Source: Cristatella mucedo (taxonomy: Eukaryota > Bryozoa > Phylactolaemata > Cristatellidae). Taken from it: DNA of 64,000 nt. The position numbers were made by a program, and so were the translations under genes. Shown here piece after piece: positions 55,103-64,000 of the stretch. Positions within the stretch are counted from its first letter, which is position 1. The number at the start of each line of letters is the position of its first letter. Where the stretch lies: assembly GCA_009760855.2 (NCBI GenBank), contig WPIO01000164.1:242001-306000 (forward strand). Direction: 5' to 3'. The notes beneath the pieces were generated by a model, which searched no databases, was not told where the DNA came from, and saw only the letters and a list, made by a program, of their open reading frames with translations.

Positions 55103-56590
55103 AGAGCTCGTCTATTGAAGAGATTATACCATAATTTACACAGTCTTAACTTACAGGAAAACCGAGCATTGCAATAACCCAGTTCGTTAATGCTTCCATG
55201 GAAAAAGGGGCTGCACCCAAGTACTTCAAATCGGCAATCGTTAGACCGATACTTAAAAAGCCAGGATTAGATACAGAGGTCCCTGAAAACTATGATCCGT
55301 TTCCCTTTTTTATTTCTCGTCGACGATTCTTGGAAACATTGTCGCTATGCGGCTTGGGGCACTTTTTGAAAAAAATGAAATATGAGAAGCATTTCAATCA
55401 GGGTTCAAAAGGCAGCACGTTACTAAAACTGCTCTCATCCATGTCATCAATGAAATTTGATGAGGCATCGACGAAGTGAATTTCGTTGCCCTAGGTGGTC
55501 TGACGGATCTATCAGCTGCCTTCGACACCACTGATCGCTACGTTCTCCCGGAATAATTAACAGCAATTGACCTGGCAGACCAGACACTGGCTTGATTTAA
55601 ATAGTACTTGTCCGATCGTATTCAATCCGTGTTGTGTGGGGATCAGGTGCCTCCAACGAGACGGGTCTCCTGTGACGGGAGTCCCTCAAGGGTTCGTCTT
55701 CTGTCCCTTGCTGTGCTCCTTTTATAATCATCTTCTGGGAAAAGTAATTAGGTCGGAGGAATAGGATATCGCATTCACGCTGACGATACTCAGACTCGTA
55801 TTTGCAATTCAAACCATCGGAATGTGCTGCAGCAGCCGAGAAACTGAATGCTCACTTGGCCGACATTCGATCCTGGATATAGGAAAACTTGTTGAAAATA
55901 AGCGACGATGCAACTAAACTGCTGCTCATAGGACACCCTAAGCGTGTGTCTGGATTCAAAAAAGCTCTGCTCTTCCAATTCGTTCAACCTTCACAACCTG
56001 CTCGAAGTTTCGGTGTCGTCTTCTACAGCTGCCTCAATTTTGAAAGCTTCATTCAGAAGGCTGCTTCTACAGCTAGCCATGACCTTCAATCCCTATCCAA
56101 GTATAAGAGCTGTCTTACGCGGTGGCTTGCAAAGAGTTTTAAAAGCTTCCTATTTCTGTCTCGGCTTGATTATAGTAATTCCTTTTTGAGCTGGGCTACC
56201 AGAGCAAGCCAGTAGGCGACTGCAGCTGGCTGTAAAATTGGCTGCAAGGCTAGTTTTAAAGTCCCAGAGGTTTGACCACATGTTTCCATTATTAAAAGAG
56301 CTAGAATGGCTGTCGGTTGATCAACGGATAGAGAGCAGAGGTCCTAAACTGACCCGCCTTGCCCGCCACGGCTTGGATCTTTCATACCTAGCTGAACTGC
56401 TGCAAAAGATTCAGCCTCTCTGTGCCCGCAGGTCCTGTATGGAAATTACAATAGCTGTTCCATTGCTCCTCTGAAAACCGTCGGCGACCGAACCTGTAGC
56501 TCTGCAGGTCCTAGACTGTTGAACTCTCTTTGCCAATTTTTATGCAAGGATAAATACTCTCCTGCTACCGAATATGCTCCGTTGCAGAGT
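55103..56590 (+). mobile_element. LINE-B, RT to C-terminal domain, no 3' end
   Basis: Starts at GAGCTCGTCTATTGAAGAGA (SSSPEDPIP), FKSAIVRPILKKPGLDTEVP at 55228, SAAFDTTDRYVLPE near 55520, TGVPQGFVFCPLLCSFYNHL LGK at 55677, the post-YADD KISDDATKLLLIGHPKRVSG at 55890, RSFGVVFYSCLNFESFIQKA, SRLDYSNSFLS and AARLVLKSQRFDHMFPLLKE (open 56238-56474). It fades near 56590; the 3'UTR is absent. Frameshifts are numerous. Confidence 0.8.
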
Positions 56591-56639
56591 TTTACTGGGA
56601 AATATATTGAATCTGCAGAAAGGGACTTGAAAAGTTCTA

Positions 56640-56790
56640 TCTCTTCATTTATTTAAAGTTTGTTAGGAGTTAGGTACATGTAATTTTTTTCTTATTACGT
56701 GAAAATAGTGTTAGCACGCATAAGCACACAAACGACGACTCACAGAGACTAAATGCTTTCATAGATATTTTTGTTGAAAAAAAAAACATG
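56640..56790 (-). mobile_element. Composite LINE piece sharing the 34.8-kb junction
   Basis: ACATGTAATTTTTTTCTTAT TACGTGAAAA followed by TAGTGTTAGCACGCATAAGC AC reproduces the fusion at 34775-34830. The right part is LINE-A 3'UTR reversed (then CTCACAGAGACTAAATGC). The left part is the same unknown 5'-flank-like segment. Confidence 0.55.
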
Positions 56791-57029
56791 AATAAAATAC
56801 TGAAATGTCTCGATCGCCTTTATGGTGAGGAATTAGCAATCCGTAATATCAATTAGCTTAACGAACTTGGATCGTGACTTATATAAATCTGCGACTTAGT
56901 TCCAATTTATTTAGATTATTATTGTTTTATAATGGCTTCTTTTCGGCAAACAATCGGCTAAGGTTAGCTCTAAATTTATTCGAAAATTAGGAAATTACTC
57001 TAGTAAGCTGTCGCTCAAGAGTCTTTATT
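56791..57029. other. No recognised feature
   Basis: AT-rich spacer. Confidence 0.35.
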
Positions 57030-58220
57030 TAGATATTAGGCTTGGAAAACTTACAACGGATCAGAACTGACTGTCTATCGACAGACATACCATAACTACT
57101 GTAGATCGTACCAACCGATCCTGGCAAAAGCCAAGTCTAGCTTCTATGAAGATATCGTTGCATCAAAAAGGTGCACGATTCAAAAATACTGAAATTAACG
57201 ATATACCATTTTCCCAATTATATCCAGATTAGCTCATTACCTCATAATCCATACGATGATCTAGCTGATCGCTTTTCTAGCTTTGTTGTCCAGAAAAAAG
57301 ACCCAATCACAGAGTCTATCTCCACGATGGCAGCATCTGCCATAGAATGTGCTGTTACTCAATTAATTGTGGCACTTCAATGTCTACATTCAAGAAGGTC
57401 AATGGTAACCTCATCCCAGACTTCATATGACAATTGGAGAAGGAAACTAGTCTTTTGGACCCTATTCCCACTTTCCATCTGCTTCGATGCATTGATCTGC
57501 TGCTGCCCAGCATAACAGAATCATTAATATGCAATTAGCCTTAGTTCATGTCCCAGCACCAATATAAAAGGCTGTAGTCAGGCCAGTCCTCGAGGAGGCA
57601 AAACTAGCCCAAGAGAACATATATAACAATATATATTTATGAGCGACTACCGCCTAGTCTTCCGTCGATCATTCCTATGAAATACACTGGAACGATTCAC
57701 GGCCAGCTGAACTCATATATTGAAAAGTAAAACCTTGCTAGTAAGTTACACTCTGGTTTGAGAGCAAATCATCCCACAGAGTCGGCATTGCTTCGGGTTA
57801 CAACGACCTAATTAGAAATGCAGATATAGGTAGAGAATTTTCACTATTTTGCTCAATCTGTTGGCCGCTTTTGATGCCATCAACCATAAAGTCCTCCACG
57901 AACATCTCATATCTCGCATGGGAAATAATGGCTCTGCATTGCTGTTATTCAAGTTGTATCTCAGTGGGGGACTCCAGAGTACTGATGTGAATGGATAAAA
58001 ATCATCTCAGGAACCTCTGAAATATGGGTTAACTCAGGTCTCTCAGCATTGAACTGTGCTTTCATGGTTTAACTGTTCCTCTTGCCGATGAGATTGCCTA
58101 GTATATTCTAGGCTTTCACTTTTATGCAGGTGAAACTCAGGTGTACCCGTGCTTCAATACCTGCAAGTCCTCCAGCACTTCTAATTCTCCAAAATCCCAT
58201 GCTTCCTTTATTTATGATGT
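57030..58220 (+). mobile_element. LINE-A 5' part of an internally inverted copy
   Basis: ACGGATCAGAACTGACTGTC TATCGACAGACATACC, SSFYEDIVAS-like at 57137, HNPYDDLADRFSSFVVQKKD at 57245, then RT motifs with many indels to the FNTCKSSSTSNSPKSHASF-like segment at 58210. The following element segment is present in reverse at 58221-58842. Confidence 0.7.
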
Positions 58221-58842
58221 TGGTGGATAAATAGACAAGAATGACATAGTTAGTAGTGACATGCACAGGGCGAACATGCAAGTGTGGTTAGTGGCAGCAT
58301 GCAGTGTCAGCCTGCACGAGTAGATACATACCGAGTCATAGGAACCCACTAAATGCTGTCCTAAATAGGTAAGTTCTTTTTAAATGTGATCAAATCAGGG
58401 GATGTCGTGAGGGAAGTCGGGAGTAAGTTACAGGCTTTGGGAGCATACAAACTAAGTGCACGGGGTCCAAAGGACTTGATTTATACGCGGTTTAGGTAAA
58501 CAGTTAGATTCCGAAAAGCGGGTGGTGGGATGCTTGGCCTGATTTGAGAGTTGATCTGATAGGTAGGCTGGAGCCAATAAATGAAGGAACCTATAAGTGA
58601 GAGACAAAACCTTGAAGTCGATCCGTTACATGACGAGGAGCCAGTGCAGGTCGGCAAGAAGTGTTGTGATGTGGCGACTGCGAAGCTCACGACAGACAAG
58701 CCTAACTGCAGAGTTTTGCGTTATCTGTAACCACCTGATTGCACAAGCCGGTAGGCCAGTAAGCAGTGAGTTATAGAAGTCAAGAAGGGATATCACAAAT
58801 GTATGGACCAACCTGGAATTGGTATCCTTATCTAAACAAGCT
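58221..58842 (-). mobile_element. LINE-A, inverted internal segment
   Basis: The minus strand runs from CLDKDTNSRLVHTFVISLLD (58841) through the C-terminal domain ([14 protein letters not shown]) and 3'UTR to GTCTATTTATCC at 58221, and lacks the terminal block and tail. What is missing (CAATCAAAAGTGCCCAGAAA onward) appears in plus orientation at 58856-58945. Read together, the three pieces look like one element with this block flipped. Confidence 0.75.
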
Positions 58843-58855
58843 TAATAGTCATTGG

Positions 58856-58945
58856 ACCATGCTTCCTTTTGAGCCAATCAAAAGTGCCCAGAAAGAGATT
58901 GAGTTCTCTGAGAGTGCGACATCAAACGTATTATTATGATTTTTA
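58856..58945 (+). mobile_element. LINE-A terminal block after the inversion
   Basis: AAAGTGCCCAGAAAGAGATT GAGTTCTCTGAGAGTGCG then ACGTATTATTATGA: LINE-A 3' end, plus orientation. Confidence 0.75.
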
Positions 58946-59217
58946 AGGCCTTTATAAGCCATAATCTAAAAAATGAGCGCTCTTAAATTTCTTCAAGTGG
59001 TTTATATCTTATTTGCAAAGTAATCCAGACCGGATACAAAGCTTCAATGACCAGGTGAGGTTCAGGATCCTATTAAAAATTACTGAAACTGTACGATTTC
59101 ACATTTAAACTGAAAACAGGGTCATGCAAGGAGAACTAGAAATTAGACAATCGTAACAATTCAATATCTGCTGTTATACACTAAGACATAGATTTTGGGC
59201 AGGCACAGTAGCATGCT
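58946..59217. other. No recognised feature
   Basis: Unassigned spacer. Confidence 0.35.
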
Positions 59218-59310
59218 CAATGAACAATGAAAATAACAAGGTTAGGGTTGACATGCATTGGGTCAGCATGCAAGTACGGTTACTGGCCGCCTGCACAGTG
59301 TCAGCAGGGA
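59218..59310 (-). mobile_element. LINE-A 3'UTR fragment, minus
   Basis: AACAAGGTTAGGGTTGACAT GCATTGGGTCAGCATGCAAG to GCACAGTGTCAGCAGG is the reversed LINE-A 3'UTR without terminal block. Confidence 0.75.
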
Positions 59311-59317
59311 ATAAAAA

Positions 59318-59485
59318 GAACGAAATCTCACAACAATTCCAATCGGATTTCAAGTAGCAGAACTCTACTAAAACTTATCTCCTTCGTGCTACAAATGACA
59401 TCCTGTACAGCAACGATGAAGGATATATTACGGCACCCGCCCGGCTGCATCTATTAGCTGCTTTTGAAACCGACGTGGCCCGGAG
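59318..59485 (+). mobile_element. LINE-B RT fragment
   Basis: Reads FQSDFK, then NSTKTYLLRATNDILYSNDE G and LLAAFETDVA: the LINE-B segment before motif A. Truncated at both ends. Confidence 0.65.
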
Positions 59486-60198
59486 TGCTAGTAGATAAGA
59501 CTATAAGTGAAAGAGAGAAGAGAGTGTTGGAAATGACGCCTTCATTTCATTCTGCTTCAACAGGCCGCAGGATGGCAGAGCAGAGTGTGAGCGTTCACCT
59601 ATTCAATTTCTGAATCGCACTTTGTATAGCTTATCACTAGCAAGTCTGTTTTGTCATTATTCACCTAAAAAGCAAACTAAAGAAATTTTGGAAGCGTCCA
59701 TGTCCAGTTGTTATCGATACATGCAGTAAGGCAGTTCACGAAATTGGACGTCTCAAGTGCTGGGAAAGATCAAAGCAAACGCACATTAAACTGTTGGTGT
59801 TTAGATGTGAAAGCTTAGATATAATTTGCAAAAACATCGGCAAGAGGAAGAGTATAAAGCGTGAAAAGAAAGAGACCAAGGCCAGATCCCTGAGGCAGGC
59901 TGCATTTCAAATGTTCATCGGATGATGGTTTTCTATTTACTCCCATCAACACTTTCGAGTCTCCAACAAGATTGCACCTGAACAATCACAATGCAAGGCT
60001 AGAAAGTACTTGGCGAGACGAGACGCACTGAAGGAGGACTTGGTGATCGATAATATCAAAGGCTGCGGAAAGATCGAGCAAAACAAGCAGAGATACACTC
60101 TCTGCATTTCTAAGTAGGCCGTTGTACACTACAAGCAATGCTGACTCTGTGGAGTGATTAGCTCTAAATCCAGATTGGAACCTAAAAGCAAGGTTTGA

Positions 60199-60416
<218 letters not shown>

Positions 60417-60497
60417 AAGAAATTTTAAGATGATATATATTTGAAGAATATAAATATATATATATATATACAGGAATGTAAGGAAATTTCTTTAGTT

Positions 60498-60611
<114 letters not shown>

Positions 60612-60885
60612 TTCAGCTGGTCTGCCAATACTCGTTCCATTGTCTTTGGTGGTAACGGTAAAAGGGAAACAGGGCAGTAGTTGCTCAAGTTCACTAGGTC
60701 TGGTGTAGCTTCCTCCAGTAGTGGCCTAACTGCAACCTGTTTAAAAAATGCCAGGAAATGATGTGAGGCTAATGTCATATTTCTGATGTTAGTTATGCGT
60801 GGCGGAAGCAGATGAATACATCTTACTAGCAGCACAGCAGGAATAGGGTACTGAAGTCTGGTTTTCTTCTTCGATATCGATATTA

Positions 60886-61376
60886 CCTACCAAAGACACT
60901 GGAGCGGGTGGTGGCAGATCAGTTGAACTCGTATATTAAAAATTCCAACCTTGCCAGTAAGTTCCAGTATGGCTTTAGAACTAATTACTCCACAGAATCA
61001 GCCTTGCTTAGGGTGTGCAACGACCTACTTAGGAATGCAGACATGGGTAGAGTAACTCTGCTTGTTTTGCTCACTCTGTCAGCAGCTTTTGACATTATCG
61101 ATCACCAAGGTCTTCTAGAGCGCCTATCATCTCGCTTGGGCATCACTGGCTCTGCTCTGTAATGGTTCAATCTCAGTTGAAGGATCCAGAGTATTAAAGT
61201 GAATGGACGAAGATGTTCTGAGGGGCCTCTGAAAAATGGGGTACCTTAGGGCTCCGTGCTAGGTCCGGTTCTTTTCACGGTTTATACTCTCCCTTTTGCT
61301 GAAGTGATTGCCAAGCACAATTTCGGCTTTCACTTCTATGCGGATGACACTTAATTGCACCTTTGCTTTACCAGGA
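60886..61376 (+). mobile_element. LINE-A RT fragment
   Basis: LPKTLERVVADQLNSYIKNS, KFQYGFRTNYSTESALLRVC and MGRVTLLVLLTLSAAFDIID (open 60908-61162), then [26 protein letters not shown] to 61376 with a stop after YADDT. The motif A Asp is changed (LLTLSAAFD). It abuts the minus-strand LINE-A at 60885. Confidence 0.85.
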
Positions 61377-62149
61377 CGTTACCATGACAAATTTATTATA
61401 TTTTTTAAATTTTCTTATGCACATAATATGTAGATTGCCTATACAATTGTAAACCAACCACCTTATCTAGTGTGCCAAGCGATCGGTTCTATCATCACGA
61501 GAGTCACTAATGTTGGTGCTCGCCCAGAAGTGGATAGACGTTTGATAACTTAGTACTCGTTTGCCAGTGGATGGATTGTCGTTCCTATTCTTTTGTATGT
61601 CTTCCCAAGGTGTCCATGTTTGTGACAGGCTAAGCTAGTTAAACGTCTGCCGTAAAAGCTATTGGTAAGGGTCTATAGCGACCATCGTTATAGACTATGC
61701 TCGTCCACAATTTCTGAAAGCTGCTATCTTTAGATAGTTTTGTTGATAGGCCTTCATCTCGAAGTAGGCGCTTCGCAATTCCTTCAATTATAGGCGATAG
61801 CCACCGTTTCACGATAAGAAAGGAATCAAGCCTTAAGAAAGTTGCACATTTCCTTAAGAACAAAGTCACGCCCGCAGATTAGTTCCATGCGGCACATGTG
61901 GCACACTGGTCGTGGTTATCACTCTGAAGACCGAAAAAGAATACGTTCACTAGCAGCCAAACAAAATCAGAGTGTAACGCTACTTAGCTGAGTAGTGAGT
62001 CTGAAGCTAAAAGGGCTCACAAGACCTTTTAACTGGACTTTTAACTGGACCCAGCAGTGACAGAAACGGACGCTTTTTCAAGCTTCTTCTTGAATGTGTG
62101 TGATTAAGTACGTGGACCAAGTTCATAAGTACTTTACGAAACTCTCCTG
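61377..62149. other. No recognised feature
   Basis: Unassigned spacer; a short direct repeat CTTTTAACTGGAC occurs twice at 62024-62049. Confidence 0.35.
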
Positions 62150-62340
62150 GATAGCCACCAACCACACGTGAGTGCTGACCCTTTTCATGTCATGTGTTAT
62201 TCTTGATGCTTATTGAGCATGCTGCTAATAAACATTTCATCGTGCTTCCTTTCCAGAAAATTTAAAGTGCCGGGAAATAGATTAAGTTCTCTAAGAGGCC
62301 CCTTATGAAATGTATCGTTAATATTGTTATTATTATTCAG
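62150..62340 (+). mobile_element. LINE-A solo 3' end
   Basis: ACCAACCACACGTGAGTGCT GACCC to AAAGTGCCGGGAAATAGATT AAGTTCTCTAAGAGGCCCC and (ATT)n. Diverged but complete at the 3' side. Confidence 0.75.
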
Positions 62341-62345
62341 ATGCG

Positions 62346-62410
62346 ATGCGCCTTTGAGCCTAAACTCGAAGAAAGTCTTTGAAATTAACTAGAACTGCGT
62401 CAGACACCGA
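62346..62410 (-). mobile_element. LINE-B linker fragment
   Basis: GCCTAAACTCGAAGAAAGTC TTTGAAATTAACTAGAACTG matches the stretch 25447-25506 of the long LINE-B copy. About 65 bp, between two LINE-A 3' ends. Confidence 0.65.
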
Positions 62411-62580
62411 TGCATATCACCCCTAATAATGTTATTCATGCTTTTTGTTTATCAAGCATGATATTGCTCACCATTCAATTCCATTTCCCTTTGCTGCAAC
62501 TGTAAAGCGCCTAGAAAGAGATTGAGTTCACTAAGGCCGCTTTATTAAGAGCATTATTATTATTCTTATTATCTGGGGTC
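62405..62580 (+). mobile_element. LINE-A solo 3' end
   Basis: CATATCACCCCTAATAATGT to AAAGCGCCTAGAAAGAGATT GAGTTCACTAAGGCCGC and ATTATTATTATTC at 62556-62576. Confidence 0.85.
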
Positions 62581-63604
62581 ACAAAATTAAACAAATCTTC
62601 TCATGCAGCTGCACTTTGGAATAATCAATTATCACCGAATCCTGCTTATCTGACCGCATGGATATTTCATTCAGTCTACAATGAGTACCCTCCTCCTCCT
62701 GGTATAAAATCACATGTAAATCGCGAAACCCGAAATGAAAACGTGAAGTCTTGCTTTACCGGTAGTAAAATGGTGTTGAAGAAGTGGAATGAGATGGCAA
62801 TGGTAATGGATTTTTGTATATTTTGCTTAATTAACCTGGGCGTCTGCAGTCTAGGAGAAACAGCGTAAACCCTAAACCAAAAACCTGCTCGACAGAAAGC
62901 ACAAAGAACGTTTGCTAATACCAGCATTGCCTCTATCCGATCTGCAAGATTTTCTACAAGTGCTGTAGGTTAATCTCTCTAACTTAGTAGTCATCAGGCC
63001 CGCTATAAACTTTGCAGCCCAGCTTAATACATGCCTTCGAATGCTTGCTAAATTGCATGAACCACCAACAATACGTGCAGTAATTACTTCAAACGGCTTT
63101 GCCATTTTATGATATTTTTGACTTGACCGAGAACTTTCAGAAATCGATCGACCGCTAGACTATAACCGGTAAAACACCTGCATGCTTTTTCTTTCAACCG
63201 TGCTTCAATCAAAACTGGCACACGTGGCCATATTCGCTCGCTCCTTCAGCCATTTAAAAACGTGTGCAGTTTGCTCAAAAAGACTTGTGAATCTTGTGTT
63301 GCAAGTCACTCGTTTAGTGAGCTGACATGAGTTTTATCATCCAAAGGAAGAAAGTCCAAATTTATCGCAGAAAATAATCTAATATCTGTGTGAATCTTTC
63401 CTAATAAATCAAGCTATTCACGCTGTGTGTGATTATAAATTTGATTTTGATAAATAATCTGATGCTTTGAGCGAAGTTTTGTTACTGATTGAGTCATTCT
63501 GTCTTGCTGCACATGTACGTCTCTTTACTCACCTCAAGGCTCACACATTCGGCCACATATTTCTGTTAAACCGAACGCCAGCTTCATCAATAATATATTG
63601 ATCA
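62581..63604. other. No recognised feature over 1 kb
   Basis: Unassigned spacer with no supported gene. Confidence 0.3.
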
Positions 63605-63945
63605 TAATAATATTAATAATGCACTTGATAAAGCGCCCTCAGAGAACTTCATCTCTCTAGGCTCTTTGCATTTGCTGCAAAGGGAAATGCAATGGAATGG
63701 TAAGTAAAATCATGCTTGATAAACAAACAAAATAAATATTAGGGTTAGGGGTGACATTCGCTGGGTCGAAATGCAAATGTGGCTAGTGGCAGCATGCACA
63801 CTGTCAGCATGCATAAGCACATCAAGGACGAATCACAGGGACCCACTAAATGCTGTCCTAAATGGGTGTGTTTTTAAATTCTTTTTAAATGTGGTCAGGT
63901 CAGGGGATGTCATGACGCAGGTCGGGATGGAGTTCCAGCCTTTGG
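63605..63945 (-). mobile_element. LINE-A 3' part, minus
   Basis: Tail at about 63600-63620, AAAGCGCCCTCAGAGAACTT, the 3'UTR, then ACTAAATGCTGTCCTAAATG and GGTCGGGATGGAGTTCCAGC, ending at CTTTGGG (AWNSLPTC codons). From 63946 the text AAATTCCGCCTACTTAA resembles the 5' part of LINE-B near 26420 (minus), but only over about 17 bp before the window ends. Confidence 0.85.
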
Positions 63946-64000
63946 GAAATTCCGCCTACTTAACTATAGGTTGATCTCAGTCAGTCTACACGAAGTGCCC

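Overview
The window is eukaryotic, almost certainly from an invertebrate animal. There are no bacterial-style operons. Coding capacity is low and AT-rich spacer is abundant. Most recognisable sequence is decayed non-LTR retrotransposon (LINE) debris, tRNA-derived SINEs and microsatellites. I cannot assign a phylum from the sequence alone; a lophotrochozoan such as a mollusc or flatworm is a guess.

Two LINE families dominate, both of the CR1/L2-like type: APE-type endonuclease, reverse transcriptase (RT), then a conserved C-terminal domain with a HWLPV core. LINE-A ends with the 3' block AAAGCGCCTAGAAAGAGATT, then GGGCGCTTTATCAAGTGCATTATT and an (ATT)n tail. LINE-B ends with ACTTTGTGGAGTTAC, GACGGAGATACAT and a short (ATGAC)/(ATTAC) tail. 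About 40 fragments are 5'-truncated, nested, tandem or inverted. None is intact. The best are LINE-A at 44484-46570 (minus) and 53766-55102 (plus), and LINE-B at 24235-26440 (minus).

Two SINE families are present. SINE-1 (84-235 plus, 17421-17572 minus) has a tRNA-like head and a 3' end clearly homologous to the LINE-A 3' end. SINE-2 (5302-5488, 33231-33400, 50429-50603) has a tRNA-like head and a (TTTA)n tail. A SPIN/hAT-like miniature DNA transposon lies at 17169-17350.

The main non-transposon signal is a set of small candidate exons on the plus strand. One group is 19011-19098, 20054-20201 and possibly 22492-22611; their splice phases agree. The second group is a tandem array at 1-2050, where a 78-bp exon (651-728 and 1603-1680) homologous to the end of the 20-kb exon is repeated. 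It is flanked by consensus splice sites and is phase 2-2, so array exons could be spliced in series without shifting frame. The peptide core is PPEP-x-EDWDA. I do not recognise the protein.

Layout: 1-2.05 kb exon array; 2.05-8.5 kb LINE-A/B mosaic with nested SINE-2; 9.7-13.2 kb head-to-tail LINE-A series; 14.2-15.1 kb LINE-B; 17.1-18.6 kb hAT MITE, SINE-1 and LINE pieces; 19-22.6 kb candidate gene with LINE-B in an intron; 23.8-26.9 kb LINE-B and LINE-A; 26.9-28.3 kb unidentified; 28.3-37.3 kb LINE pieces separated by featureless spacer and one SINE-2; 37.3-40.1 kb featureless; 40.2-48.8 kb dense LINE cluster; 48.8-53.1 kb mostly featureless; 53.1-61.4 kb dense LINE cluster with long microsatellites; 61.4-64 kb sparse.
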